A stretch of DNA of 64,000 bases from Neorhizobium galegae bv. officinalis (GCA_000985875.1 CCRI01000001.1:496001-560000), one strand, 5' to 3'. Positions 54,133 through 63,663 are shown, numbered from the stretch's first letter. The notes: generated by a model from the letters alone, not told the origin. Numbers and translations: made by a program.

Positions 54133-54879
54133 TCAGCCAGCCAGTGCCACGGCGTCGGCGCCGGCAGGAATGCGGGCCGGTGACGACGGGTCGGTTGCCG
54201 CAAGCCAGACTGCCTCGGCCACGTCGAGTGGCCGGGTGACGGCCGACTGCTCCTGCTCCCAGCTGGCGAACACCCTCTGGACCAGGCCGGCATACGGCTC
54301 GGGGAAGCCACCCTCGGCCTGCATGCGGGACCGCGCGTTTTCTCCGAACCGGGTGTCGGGTGCCCTGCCCGGCTGTATCAGGCGCACCCGCACATCGAAT
54401 TCCCGGAGCTCCAGCGCCAGCACCTCGCTGAAAGCATCCACCGCAGCTTTGCTCGCCGTATAGACCGAAAGCAGCGGAAGCGGCTTCAACGTCACGCTCG
54501 ACGCCACATTTACCACGACGCCGGTTCTCCGTTGCCTGAATTGCGGCAGGACCGCCTGTGTCACGGCCATCGTCCCGAGAGTGTTCGTCTCGAAAATCTC
54601 GCGGGCGATCTCCATCGATGTGCCTTCAAGGGCATTCAGCCAGCCGATCCCCGCATTGTTGACCAGCACGTCGATTGGTCCGGCGGCATCGACGGCCCGG
54701 CGAATGCTGTCCGGATCGGTGACGTCGAGGGCGAGGATCTGGAGGTGCTCGGAGGGAGGGAGAATATCCTCGCGCGGCGAACGCAACGTCGCGACAACCT
54801 TCCAATCGCGGTCGAGGAAATATTTGGCGATCTCCAGACCGAATCCGGACGAGCAACCGGTGATGAGAACGGTTTTCAT
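54133..54879 (-). CDS. SDR family oxidoreductase
   Basis: 248-residue short-chain dehydrogenase: NAD(P) motif 'LITGCSSGFGLEIAKYFLDRDWKV' (TGxxxGxG), 'DVLVNNAGIGWLNALEG', catalytic Ser in 'NVASSVTLKPLPLLSVYTASKAAVDAFSEVLALEL' with YxxxK. The Arg/basic residues after the first strand ('ATLRSPRED') suggest NADPH. Substrate unknown. Divergent from the AraC regulator at 54979, which may control it. Confidence 0.9.
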   Translation of the reverse strand: MKTVLITGCSSGFGLEIAKYFLDRDWKVVATLRSPREDILPPSEHLQILALDVTDPDSIRRAVDAAGPIDVLVNNAGIGWLNALEGTSMEIAREIFETNTLGTMAVTQAVLPQFRQRRTGVVVNVASSVTLKPLPLLSVYTASKAAVDAFSEVLALELREFDVRVRLIQPGRAPDTRFGENARSRMQAEGGFPEPYAGLVQRVFASWEQEQSAVTRPLDVAEAVWLAATDPSSPARIPAGADAVALAG

Positions 54880-54978
54880 GGTGGCTCCTTATCGTGTTTT
54901 GCAGCACCTGAAATCTAGACCGCCGGGGCTGGACTTGCTACAATCAGAAGTCCGGTTCTCATTCGTGAAAGTCCTGAT

Positions 54979-55884
54979 ATGGTCGATCCATTCGCCGAAG
55001 TGGTCACATTGCTCCAACCCAGCGTCCCGTCGACGAAGCTCGTCAGCGGCACAGGGGCATGGTGTGTCCAGCGACTGGAATCGGGCCAGCCCTTCTACTG
55101 CGTCATCCTCGAAGGCTCGTCCCGCCTGACCGTCGAGGGGCAAGAGCCAATCGACCTGCATGAGGGTGACTTCGTTCTGATCCCCTCGGCCTATGGCTTC
55201 AGCATGTCGAACCTGGAACCTATGCCGTCGGAGGGCGTCGATCCGTTGACCGTCACCAGGTTCGCGGACGAAATAAGACATGGCAATCCGGATGGGCCGC
55301 CCGACGTCCGGCTGATGGTCGGCCATTTTGTCTTCGGGTCGCCGGACGCCGCCCTGCTGGTTTCACTCCTGCCGCGACTGGTGCACGTTCGCGGCGAGAG
55401 ACGGCTTGCGACCCTTGTAAAGCTGGTGCGGGAAGAGGCTCGCGAACAGCGGCCCGCGCGCGACATGATCCTGGCGCGCCTGTTGGAAGTGCTGCTCATC
55501 GAGGCGCTCCGGTCCACGGCAGGCACCGCAGCGCCGCCCGGGCTTCTGCGCGGACTGGCCGATGGACGGCTCGCGGTCGCCATCCGGCGGATGCACGCCG
55601 ATCCGACCCTGGACTGGACGGTGGAGCAACTGGCCCAGGAAGCCGCCCTCTCCCGTTCCGCCTTCTTCGATCGGTTCCGCCGCGCTCTGGGCGTCACGCC
55701 CATGGAGTACCTGCTTTCGTGGCGCATGGCTCTGGCGAAGAACCTTCTGCGGCGTGGCGACGGCGGAATGAAGGAGATTGCCGAACGTGTCGGATACAGT
55801 TCCGCAAGCGCGTTCAGCGTTGCATTCACCCGCTTTGTCGGATTGCCGCCGACGCACTATGCGCGCGTAGCGACCCAAACATAA
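54979..55884 (+). CDS. AraC family regulator with N-terminal cupin sensor
   Basis: 301-residue one-component regulator: N-terminal cupin ('FYCVILEGSSRLTVEGQEPIDLHEGDFVLIPSAYGFSM', AraC_binding_6 type) and C-terminal AraC double helix-turn-helix ('DWTVEQLAQEAALSRSAFFDRFRRALGVTPMEYLLSWRMALAKNLLRRGDGGMKEIAERVGYSSASAFSVAFTRFVGLPPTHY'). Probably controls the divergent SDR gene, responding to a small hydrophobic compound; inference from orientation only. Confidence 0.92.
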   Translation: MVDPFAEVVTLLQPSVPSTKLVSGTGAWCVQRLESGQPFYCVILEGSSRLTVEGQEPIDLHEGDFVLIPSAYGFSMSNLEPMPSEGVDPLTVTRFADEIRHGNPDGPPDVRLMVGHFVFGSPDAALLVSLLPRLVHVRGERRLATLVKLVREEAREQRPARDMILARLLEVLLIEALRSTAGTAAPPGLLRGLADGRLAVAIRRMHADPTLDWTVEQLAQEAALSRSAFFDRFRRALGVTPMEYLLSWRMALAKNLLRRGDGGMKEIAERVGYSSASAFSVAFTRFVGLPPTHYARVATQT

Positions 55885-55944
55885 GCTCGCCTAGGGGCGC
55901 CTTGATCGGGAACCCCCAGCGATCTTCGAGTTATCGGGCGTCTA

Positions 55945-58900
55945 TTACCTGGCATCCGGGATCGTTGCCCTGAGAGCCTCCGAGAGCTGCCGGAGACTGT
56001 AGGGCTTGGGCAAAATCTCCACGCCTTCCGCGGTCGCGGCGCTCTTGAGCACGTCCGCATAACCCGATGTGAGCAGGATTGGCAATTTTGGATGCCTCTG
56101 TTTGACCTCCTTGGCGAGATCCACCCCATTGATGCCGCCGGGCATCATGATGTCGGAAAACATCAGGTCCGGCTCGGCATCGGACGCGAGCACGCTCAGC
56201 GCAGCGGCCGCCCCGTCGACGCGGGTTACGGAATAGCCAAGCTGGTCGAGCATGTCGTTGACCAGCATGGCGACGCTGTCGTCGTCTTCCACGACCAGGA
56301 TTTTTCCGGCGACACTCCTGTCCGCCTCGCCGTGGGCGCGGGACAGATGGTTGCCGCTCGCCTCCAATGAAACCTCCATCGACCGGGGAAGCCAAAGGTC
56401 CACGGCCGTTCCGACCCCTGGTTCGCTGTTGATTTCGACCGATCCGCCGGAGGCCTCGACGAAACCGTAAACTTGCGCGAGCCCCAATCCTGATCCCTTG
56501 CCGACTTCCTTCGTGGTGAAAAACGGCTCGAACACCCGCTTGAGAACCTCGGGCGGCATTCCGATGCCGCCATCGGCGACGGTGATCTTCACAACGTCAC
56601 CTCGTTTGCCCGAGACATCGACGACGGAATTGGAGGCGCTGATGACGATCGTACCGCCCGCCGGCATTGCGTCGCGCGCATTGACGCAAAGGTTCAAAAG
56701 CACGAGCTCGAGTTCGGAAGGGTCGGCCTGCACCGGCCACACGCCCGTATCGACGTCGACATCGACGGTGATATCTCCGCCGAGCGTCCGGTCGAGAAGT
56801 TCTCGCATCTGGAAAATCTGCTGGCGAAGATCGACAGGCTGCGGCTTCAATGGCTGCCGCCGGGCGAAGGTCAGCAATTGCCTGGTGAGCGACGCTCCGC
56901 GATTGACCGCCTGCAGCATGCCGCTTTTGATACGCTCGCGCCGCACCGGATCGTCGCGTTTGTCGAGAACGTCCAATCCGCCGGAGATGACCATCAGGAG
57001 GTTGTTGAAATCATGCGCGACCCCGCCGGTCAGCTGGCCGATCACCTCCATCTTCTGAGCCTGGCGCAGCGTCTCCTGCGTCTTCCTCAACTCGTCCTCG
57101 CGCATCTTGTGGTCGGTCACGTCGCGGGCGCTGGAATAGAGCTTGCCATCGACGACGACCGCCACCCAGGAGAGCCAGCGATAGTCGCCTTCGCGGGTCA
57201 GACATCGGTTTTCAAAATGGAGCACGGGGATGCCGCTTTGCGCAGCCTGGAGCGCAGTCTCGCTCGCAACGACGTCGTCCGGATGCAGGAGCGCCCGCAA
57301 AGGCGTGCCTAGAAGTTCCGTCTCGTCGAAACCGAGGGCTTTCTTCCAGGCGGGGTTGGTCCTTTCGAATATGCCGGTCGCAAAATCGATCACCGAGAGC
57401 AGGTCCGGGCTGTATTTCCACGTCCGTCCCCGCTCGCGCGAATGTTCCAGAACGCGGCGCTCCAGGTCCGCATTCAGCTCACGAAGGCGGGCGGCGGTTT
57501 CTCTCAAAACCGTCTCGCGTCGATCCCGCGACAGCCTGATCAAGGCCGCAATGCGCGCCACCAGTTCCCTCGCCGAAAACGGTTTCACCAGGTAGTCGTC
57601 CGCGCCGGCATCGACACCCTCCAGCCTCGCCTCTTCGCCGGCCCGGGCCGACAGCAGGATGAAGGGCGTGTCCTTAAGTTCGCCATCCGTCCGTATTCTC
57701 GACAGCAGGCCAAATCCGTCGAGGCCAGGCATCATCACGTCGGAAACGATGAGGTCCGGGCGCCTGAGGCGGGCTGCGTCAAGCGCCGCCTCGCCGTCGG
57801 CCGCTGTCTCGACCGTAAAGCCGGATATCGATAGCAGCCGCTCCACATAGGCACGCATATCTGCATTGTCGTCCGCCAGGAGAACATGTCCCATCGGAGC
57901 AAGCGTTTCGGCCGTCTCCGTGCTCGCGGCCGGCGGCATCGAAGCGCCCGTGGCGCCGCCTGCCGACAGCCAGGACATTGCTTCATCGACGAAAGCCTGG
58001 CGCCTGCCGACATTGCTCTCGACCGGCTGGGAACTTCGCATCTGTTCCGGGGGGATATGCGCCTTTCCGAATGGTATCGAGATCGAGAAGGCCGTGCCTT
58101 CGCCAAGCCGGCTTTCGGCAAGGATGTCGCCGCCCTGAAGATGCACCAGTTCCTGCACCAGGGCGAGCCCGATACCGGAGCCTTCGAACGACCTTCCTTT
58201 GGCGCCTTCGATGCGATGAAAGCGTTCGAACAGGCGTGGCAATTCCTCGGCCGCAATGCCGGTACCGGTATCGCGGACAGTGATTTCGGCGCGTGCCTTG
58301 TCGTCCGACGCCCTCACGCTGATGCGTATCTCGCCCTCGAACGTGAATTTGAACGCGTTGGAAAGCAGGTTCAGGACGATCTTTTCCCAGAGATCGCGGT
58401 CGAGATAGACCGGCTGCGGCAAGTCTGCGACTTCGACAACGAGGCTCAGCCCCGCCTTTTCGATCGCGGATCTGAAATTCGATGCCAGCTCCGCGGTCAG
58501 GCTGCCGATATCGGTCGGCTCGAAGGACGCCTGCACGCGCTGCGCCTCGATCCTCGAAAAATCGAGGAGCGTGTTGACCAGTTTCAACAGACGGTGGCCG
58601 TTGCGCTGGGCAACGAGAATTCGCTGCCTGTCATCAGCCGAAAGTCCGTCCGTCTGCTGAAGCACGTCGGCGAGCGGCCCCAGCATCAGCGTCAGCGGAG
58701 TACGGAACTCATGGCTGACATTCGAAAAGAACATCGTCTTGCTCCGATCGATCTCCGCCAGCGCCTCGGCCCGCCGCCGCTCGTCGGTACGCGCCCGCAC
58801 GGCGGCGACGGCGGCGGTGATCGCGGTTGCAAGCAGTTCGTAGAAGCCCATATAGGTGTCGTCGAAAGGCAGGCGTGGCGAGGCGCCGGCCACCACGAAG

Positions 58901-59787
58901 ACCGGGGGCAGGTCCAGGCCGGGGACGGCGATGGGAAGGAGGAGCGCCCGATCGGGAGGCTCATCATAAGGCCCCGCACCTTCGAAGAGATCGGAAAGCC
59001 TGTTGACCCCCGTGGGGCCGCCCGTCGCCAGGGCACTCTCCATCGGCCATGGGGCGTTCGAGTGCGGATCGATTGAGGCCATGGATGCAAGGCTTCGATC
59101 CGGCAGGCCATAGTGCCCTGCAAGCCGATAGCTGCTCCCATCCGACGATAAATGATAAAGAAGAAGAAGCGGCAGATCGAACTCGAACTGGGCAAGGACT
59201 TCAAGGATGCGCCGCGACAGGTCCTCCATGTCTTCTGCCGACGCCAGGCTGGCGTTCAGATCCCGGAGTGCGCGGGTTCGCCGTTCCGCCAGCATGGTCG
59301 CCGTCGTCTCGGTCACCGGATGGAACAGGCCGCCGATTTCGCCCGTCTCGTCCCGGATCGGCGACAGCGAGAAGGTGAAGAACGTTTCCTCCAGATAGCC
59401 GTTGCGGGTCAGGAACATCCGCTGGTTTTCAAGGAACGACGTGTTGCCCTGGCGCGCCTGTCGAAAAGGTTCACCGATCGCCGGCCAGGCGCTCGACCAT
59501 GTGACGCTGTAATCCTCCCCGAGCGCCCGCGGATGAGCATCCCCGCACGCCGTGCGATATCCGTCATTGTAGATCTGGATGTTCTCGTCGCCCCAGATCA
59601 CGTTGATCGGAAAATTTGAGGCGAGGCAAAGGCTAACGGTTGTCCTGAGGCTTTGGGGCCATTGATCGATCGGCCCCAGCGGCGTGCTGCTCCAGTCCTT
59701 TGTGCGGACGAGCTCCGCCATCTCGCCACCCCCCGCCAGGAAGTCGCCGGTGAGTATCTGCTGTGTCGACAACCAGGTAGCTCCCAT
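55945..59787 (-). CDS. Hybrid sensor histidine kinase with two kinase cores
   Basis: 1280 residues, apparently without a membrane segment. Order: PAS-like (about 30-165), GAF-like (about 180-340), HisKA with His359 in 'SNVSHEFRTPLTLML', HATPase with N-box 'NLLSNAFKFT', receiver 1 with Asp683 in 'VSDVMMPGLDGFGLL', second PAS (about 790-890), a second HisKA with His925 in 'GGVAHDFNNLLMVISGG' and HATPase ('NLCVNARDAMP', 'GKGSGLGLAQVYGF'), and receiver 2 with Asp1212 in 'FSDIMMPGGINGV'. Two complete phosphorelay halves in one chain are unusual. Output gene unknown. Confidence 0.93.
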   Translation of the reverse strand: MGATWLSTQQILTGDFLAGGGEMAELVRTKDWSSTPLGPIDQWPQSLRTTVSLCLASNFPINVIWGDENIQIYNDGYRTACGDAHPRALGEDYSVTWSSAWPAIGEPFRQARQGNTSFLENQRMFLTRNGYLEETFFTFSLSPIRDETGEIGGLFHPVTETTATMLAERRTRALRDLNASLASAEDMEDLSRRILEVLAQFEFDLPLLLLYHLSSDGSSYRLAGHYGLPDRSLASMASIDPHSNAPWPMESALATGGPTGVNRLSDLFEGAGPYDEPPDRALLLPIAVPGLDLPPVFVVAGASPRLPFDDTYMGFYELLATAITAAVAAVRARTDERRRAEALAEIDRSKTMFFSNVSHEFRTPLTLMLGPLADVLQQTDGLSADDRQRILVAQRNGHRLLKLVNTLLDFSRIEAQRVQASFEPTDIGSLTAELASNFRSAIEKAGLSLVVEVADLPQPVYLDRDLWEKIVLNLLSNAFKFTFEGEIRISVRASDDKARAEITVRDTGTGIAAEELPRLFERFHRIEGAKGRSFEGSGIGLALVQELVHLQGGDILAESRLGEGTAFSISIPFGKAHIPPEQMRSSQPVESNVGRRQAFVDEAMSWLSAGGATGASMPPAASTETAETLAPMGHVLLADDNADMRAYVERLLSISGFTVETAADGEAALDAARLRRPDLIVSDVMMPGLDGFGLLSRIRTDGELKDTPFILLSARAGEEARLEGVDAGADDYLVKPFSARELVARIAALIRLSRDRRETVLRETAARLRELNADLERRVLEHSRERGRTWKYSPDLLSVIDFATGIFERTNPAWKKALGFDETELLGTPLRALLHPDDVVASETALQAAQSGIPVLHFENRCLTREGDYRWLSWVAVVVDGKLYSSARDVTDHKMREDELRKTQETLRQAQKMEVIGQLTGGVAHDFNNLLMVISGGLDVLDKRDDPVRRERIKSGMLQAVNRGASLTRQLLTFARRQPLKPQPVDLRQQIFQMRELLDRTLGGDITVDVDVDTGVWPVQADPSELELVLLNLCVNARDAMPAGGTIVISASNSVVDVSGKRGDVVKITVADGGIGMPPEVLKRVFEPFFTTKEVGKGSGLGLAQVYGFVEASGGSVEINSEPGVGTAVDLWLPRSMEVSLEASGNHLSRAHGEADRSVAGKILVVEDDDSVAMLVNDMLDQLGYSVTRVDGAAAALSVLASDAEPDLMFSDIMMPGGINGVDLAKEVKQRHPKLPILLTSGYADVLKSAATAEGVEILPKPYSLRQLSEALRATIPDAR

Positions 59788-60225
59788 CTGGCCGCGGCTT
59801 GGGAACCTAACACTCGATACAATAGGCCCGCAGCTCGGCCGTTATAATATCCAACTGTGTTCGTGGGGGCCGCCTCTATGCCGCAGATCCATGGCACTAT
59901 TCCTGACGAGAAAGGTCGTCGCAAGAACAGAACGGCTTACCCAAAGTATTAAACGAATCACCAAAACAGCCTAGCATGAACCATCAGGGGTTGAAATTGA
60001 GCTTGATGAAGGCCCTTTTGCTCGGGTGTCCCCGTGATCGGGGACACGAAAACACTTTGGGGCTCCATGTTGCTGCTTGCGAAGCGACCGGTAAGAGCTT
60101 TGCTCGAGACCCTTCAGCCACTTTTTCTCAGGTCCTGAAAAAGTACTAGGATTAACCCGCGAATTGGGAGACAAAGGGCGCCGTCTTTATCGCCCCCGTG
60201 CCCACAGTTTTCCAGGATATCTTCC
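59788..60225. other. 438-bp gap with several hairpins and no clear gene
   Basis: Between the kinase (-) and the FAH gene (+). Structures: GTGTCCCC / GGGGACAC with a 6-nt loop (60026-60047), and an imperfect palindrome ACTTTTTCTCAGG / CCTGAAAAAGT (about 60118-60143). No coding frame with ribosome site was found. It could hold a small RNA or an operator for either neighbour. Confidence 0.4.
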
Positions 60226-60912
60226 ATGCTTGCGACCGTGATCCCCATGCCCGAAACCGTTCTTCTGCCGGTCGAGGGAGTGGCGGAGCGCTTTCCGGTC
60301 CGCCGGGTCTATTGCGTCGGCCGCAACTATGCCGACCACGCGATCGAAATGGGCGGCGATCCAACCCGCGAGCCGCCGTTCTTTTTCCAGAAGAATGCCG
60401 ACAACATCTATAACGGAGAGACCTTCCCCTACCCGCCGCTCTCCTCCAGCGTCCATCACGAAGTGGAACTGGTCATGGCACTGTCCGGCGGCGGCGCCGA
60501 TATTTCGGTCGAGGACGCGTTGTCCAAGGTCTATGGTTACGCGGTCGGCATCGACTTCACCCGCCGTGACCTGCAGGATATCGCCAAGAAAATGAGCCGT
60601 CCTTGGGAAGCCGCCAAGGCCTTCGAGAAGTCGGCGCCCGTCTCCGCCCTCGTCCCGGCCGAAAAGATCGGTCATCCCTCGGCGGGCGGCGTCTGGCTCG
60701 ACGTCAACGGCGCTCGCAAGCAGTCCGGCGACCTCAATCAGCTGATCTGGAAACTGCCGGAGATCATTGCCGAATTGTCGAAACTGTTCGTCCTCGCCCC
60801 CGGCGACGTGATCATGACGGGCACGCCTGCCGGCGTCGGCGCGGTGGTGCGCGGCGACAAGGTCACCTGCGGCATCGATGGCGTCGGAACGCTGTCGCTG
60901 ACAATCGTCTGA
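60226..60912 (+). CDS. Fumarylacetoacetate hydrolase family protein
   Basis: 228-residue FAH-superfamily enzyme, close to fumarylpyruvate/acylpyruvate hydrolases. Metal site: 'VHHEVELVMALSG' and 'GYAVGIDFTRRDLQ', with 'RPWEAAKAFEKSAPVSALVPAE' characteristic. The C-terminal 'GDVIMTGTPAGVGAV' is the family end. It would cleave a C-C bond of a beta-diketo acid in aromatic degradation, or act as oxaloacetate decarboxylase; specificity uncertain. Confidence 0.9.
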   Translation: MLATVIPMPETVLLPVEGVAERFPVRRVYCVGRNYADHAIEMGGDPTREPPFFFQKNADNIYNGETFPYPPLSSSVHHEVELVMALSGGGADISVEDALSKVYGYAVGIDFTRRDLQDIAKKMSRPWEAAKAFEKSAPVSALVPAEKIGHPSAGGVWLDVNGARKQSGDLNQLIWKLPEIIAELSKLFVLAPGDVIMTGTPAGVGAVVRGDKVTCGIDGVGTLSLTIV

Positions 60913-60937
60913 CGAAACCGCGACAGGGAGGAGAACC

Positions 60938-61465
60938 ATGCCGCTTTACGCTCTCGGAGAATTCGAGCCGAAAACCCCCGGGCCTGATCGCTTCTGGCTC
61001 GCGCCGGATGCGACCGTCATCGGCAAGGTGGAACTCGGCGAGGATGTCGGCATCTGGTTCGGTTCTGTATTGCGTGGCGACAACGAGCCGATCGTGGTGG
61101 GCAAAGGCACCAACATCCAGGAAGGCGTGATGATCCATACGGATCCGCGCTATCCGGTGGAGATCGGCGAGAACTGCACGATCGGTCACCATGCGATCAT
61201 CCACGGCTGCACGATCGGCGACAATTCATTGGTCGGCATGGGTGCAACGATCCTGAACGGCGCGAAGATCGGCCGGAATTGCCTGGTCGGCGCCAATGCG
61301 CTGGTGACCGAGGGCAAGGAATTTCCCGACAATTCCCTGATCGTGGGCTCGCCGGCGAAGGTGATGCGGGTGCTGGATGACGAAGCGGTCGAGAAGCTGA
61401 AACAGTCGGCTGTCCGCTATGTCGCCAACTGGAAGCGGTTCTCCCGCGATCTTCGGCTTCTTTAG
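60938..61465 (+). CDS. Gamma carbonic anhydrase family protein
   Basis: 175-residue left-handed beta-helix protein with hexapeptide repeats ('IGKVELGEDVGIWFGSVLRGDNEPIVVGKGTNIQEGVMIHT', 'IGENCTIGHHAIIHGCTIGDNSLVGMGATILNGAKIGRNC'). Potential zinc-binding His residues are in 'IGHHAIIHGC' and 'IHT'. Homologues are YrdA/CaiE-like; hydratase activity is unproven in many. AGGAGG precedes ATG 60938. It follows the FAH gene by 26 bp and may be in its transcript. Confidence 0.92.
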   Translation: MPLYALGEFEPKTPGPDRFWLAPDATVIGKVELGEDVGIWFGSVLRGDNEPIVVGKGTNIQEGVMIHTDPRYPVEIGENCTIGHHAIIHGCTIGDNSLVGMGATILNGAKIGRNCLVGANALVTEGKEFPDNSLIVGSPAKVMRVLDDEAVEKLKQSAVRYVANWKRFSRDLRLL

Positions 61466-61905
61466 GCGGCGCAGGCGCCGCACAGCCCGCGGATTTCGAT
61501 CGTCGTCTTGGCGGGCTTGAAGTTCTTGGCCTTCGCCCAGTCGCCAAGGCGGTGATCGACTTCGTGGTCGTGGAATTCCGATACATGGCCGCAACTCTCG
61601 CAGATCGCAAAGGCGACCGTGCCGTGCCCGTGGCCATGCCCCTTGCCGCAGCATTCGCTTTCCGGATGGGCGCAGGCGACGAAGGCGTTGAGGCTTTCGA
61701 GCCGATGCACCATGCCGAATTCCAGCAGCTTGTCGAGCGCCCGGTAGACCTGCAGAGGCGCGCGAAAACCGTGGTCGCGCAGGCGGTCGAGGATCGTATA
61801 GGCGCTCATCGGCGCATCCGCACGGTCGAGAACGTCAAAGACGAGCGACTGGTTCTTGGTGAGCGCCGGAGCGGATGTCGGTGTGGATATTGGTGCGTTC
61901 ATCAT
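61462..61905 (-). CDS. zur: Zinc uptake regulator Zur (Fur family)
   Basis: 147-residue Fur-family repressor. Winged helix in 'LTKNQSLVFDVLDRADAPMSAYTILDRLRDHGFRAPLQVYRALDKLLEFGMVHRLESLN', structural zinc cysteines 'CESCGHVSEF' and 'RGLCGACAA', and an extra His/Gly stretch 'GKGHGHGHGT'. With zinc bound it should repress the zinc importers. ATG pair 61905/61902; AAGGAG is 5 bp before the first. It overlaps the znuB stop by 4 bp, so zur is transcribed with znuCB. Confidence 0.94.
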   Translation of the reverse strand: MMNAPISTPTSAPALTKNQSLVFDVLDRADAPMSAYTILDRLRDHGFRAPLQVYRALDKLLEFGMVHRLESLNAFVACAHPESECCGKGHGHGHGTVAFAICESCGHVSEFHDHEVDHRLGDWAKAKNFKPAKTTIEIRGLCGACAA

Positions 61906-62726
61906 CGCACTCCTTGGTTGCCGGCCCTGTCGGCCGTGTTTTTCCCTGCTGCCGGAAGCAGGCTTAGAATGAAAAGTAAGAGTGCCGCGACCACAATGGA
62001 AGGGCCGGACGGCGTATCGTAGTGCAGCGAGCCGAACAGGCCGCCGATCACCGCAAGCGCGCCGATCAGAGAGGCGAGCACCGCCATCAACTCCGGGCTT
62101 GCCGAAAACCGCCGGGCCGTCGCGGCCGGGATGATCAGAAGCGCGGTGATCAGCATGATCCCGACGATCTTCATGGCAATGGCGATGACGAGCGCCATCA
62201 GCAGCATGAAGAGCAGCCTTGTCCGTGCCGGCTTCATGCCCTCGGCTTCGGCCACGTCCTCGCTGACGGTGGACGCGATCAGCGGCCGCCACAGCCAGAC
62301 GAGCGCTGCAAGCACCAGCACACCGCCGCCCCAGATCAGCGCGATATCGCTGCGCGTCACGGCGAGGATATCGCCGAACAGGAAGGCGATGAGGTCGATC
62401 CTGACCCAGGTCATGAAGGCGACGAGCACCAGGCCGATCGCCAGCGCCGAATGGGAGAGAATGCCGAGCAGCGCATCCGCCGACAGCGATTGCCGCCGCT
62501 GAAGCGCCAGAAGCAGGAGCGACACGACGACCGCAACGCCGAAGACGGCGATCAGCAGGTTGATCTGGAAGAACAGCGACAGCGCCACGCCGAGCAGCGC
62601 CGAATGGGCCATCGTATCACCGAAATAGGCCATCCGCCGCCAGACGACGAAACAACCGAGCGGCCCAGCCGTGAGTGCGACGCCGATGCCGGCGACGAGG
62701 GCGCGGGTGAAGAAGTCGTCAAACAC
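61902..62726 (-). CDS. znuB: Zinc ABC transporter permease ZnuB
   Basis: 274-residue inner-membrane permease of the metal ABC-3 family with about eight helices: 'FVVWRRMAYFGDTMAHSALLGVALSLFF' is the coupling region and 'MKIVGIMLITALLIIPAATARRFS' a family hallmark. Works with ZnuC and ZnuA to import Zn2+. Its start overlaps the znuC end by 8 bp and its stop overlaps zur by 4 bp: one operon. Confidence 0.95.
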   Translation of the reverse strand: MFDDFFTRALVAGIGVALTAGPLGCFVVWRRMAYFGDTMAHSALLGVALSLFFQINLLIAVFGVAVVVSLLLLALQRRQSLSADALLGILSHSALAIGLVLVAFMTWVRIDLIAFLFGDILAVTRSDIALIWGGGVLVLAALVWLWRPLIASTVSEDVAEAEGMKPARTRLLFMLLMALVIAIAMKIVGIMLITALLIIPAATARRFSASPELMAVLASLIGALAVIGGLFGSLHYDTPSGPSIVVAALLLFILSLLPAAGKNTADRAGNQGVR

Positions 62727-63624
62727 GGCCTTCTCCCTTCACCCCGGCATGATCGCCATGATGGTGGTGATGCGAGTGGTCGTGATCATGCGCATGGTCG
62801 TGCGCATCATGATGATGGTGCCCGTCATCGGGATGGCAGTGATCGGTGACCGAGCCGTCGCCATGCATCACCCGGCCGTCCGGCAGATGGGTGTGATCAT
62901 GATGATGATTGTAGACCGCCAGCGAACGCGAATTGCCGAAGAGTTTCAGGTAGTCGACGCTCTGGCTCACCACTTCCGGCGTGCCGCGGCAGCAGACATG
63001 GCCGTTGAGGCAGATGACGGTGTCGGTGCCGGCCATGACCATATGGAGATCGTGCGAGATCATCAGGATGCCGCAGCCGGTCGTAGTGCGGATCGAGCGG
63101 ATCAGGTCGTAAAGCGCACTCTCGCCGGCAAAGTCGACGCCCTGGACGGGTTCGTCGAGCACCATCAGATCCGGCTTGCGGGCAATCGCCCGGGCCAGCA
63201 GCGCGCGCTGGAATTCGCCGCCGGACAGATGCCGGACCTCGGCATCGATGAGGTGGGAAATGCCGGTCGAGGCCAGTGCCGCCAGAAGATCGGCGTCGTC
63301 AAGCGGGCCGGTCAGCCGCATCAACCGACGCACGGAAAGCGGCATGGTCCAGTCGATCGACAGTTTCTGGGGGACATAGCCCACCCGCAAGCCGGACAGT
63401 CTTGCGACCGATCCTTCATCCGCGCGCAGCACGCCGATGGCAAGCTTTGCGGTCGTCGACTTGCCTGCACCGTTCGGGCCGATCAGCGTCACGACCTCGC
63501 CGCGGCGGATCGAGAAATCGACGCCCCGCACCAGCCACCGGCCATCCCGGCGAATGCCGGCATTGGAAAGAGATACCAATTGGCTTTCGGTTTTGGGGGC
63601 ACGAGCCCGATTGGACATCAGCAT
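62719..63624 (-). CDS. znuC: Zinc ABC transporter ATP-binding protein ZnuC
   Basis: 301-residue ATPase: Walker A 'GPNGAGKSTTAKL', signature 'LSGGEFQRALLARAIA', Walker B 'LMVLDEPVQGVDF', H-loop 'MISHDLHMVM'. A C-terminal His-rich tail of about 60 residues ('HHHDHTHLPDGRVMHGDG' and 'DDGHHHHDAHDHAHDHDH') is expected to bind zinc, and is longer than usual for this family. First gene of znuC-znuB-zur. Confidence 0.96.
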   Translation of the reverse strand: MLMSNRARAPKTESQLVSLSNAGIRRDGRWLVRGVDFSIRRGEVVTLIGPNGAGKSTTAKLAIGVLRADEGSVARLSGLRVGYVPQKLSIDWTMPLSVRRLMRLTGPLDDADLLAALASTGISHLIDAEVRHLSGGEFQRALLARAIARKPDLMVLDEPVQGVDFAGESALYDLIRSIRTTTGCGILMISHDLHMVMAGTDTVICLNGHVCCRGTPEVVSQSVDYLKLFGNSRSLAVYNHHHDHTHLPDGRVMHGDGSVTDHCHPDDGHHHHDAHDHAHDHDHSHHHHHGDHAGVKGEGRV

Positions 63625-63663
63625 GTTTTTCCGGATTCCCTGTTGTCACTGGCTATGACACAC

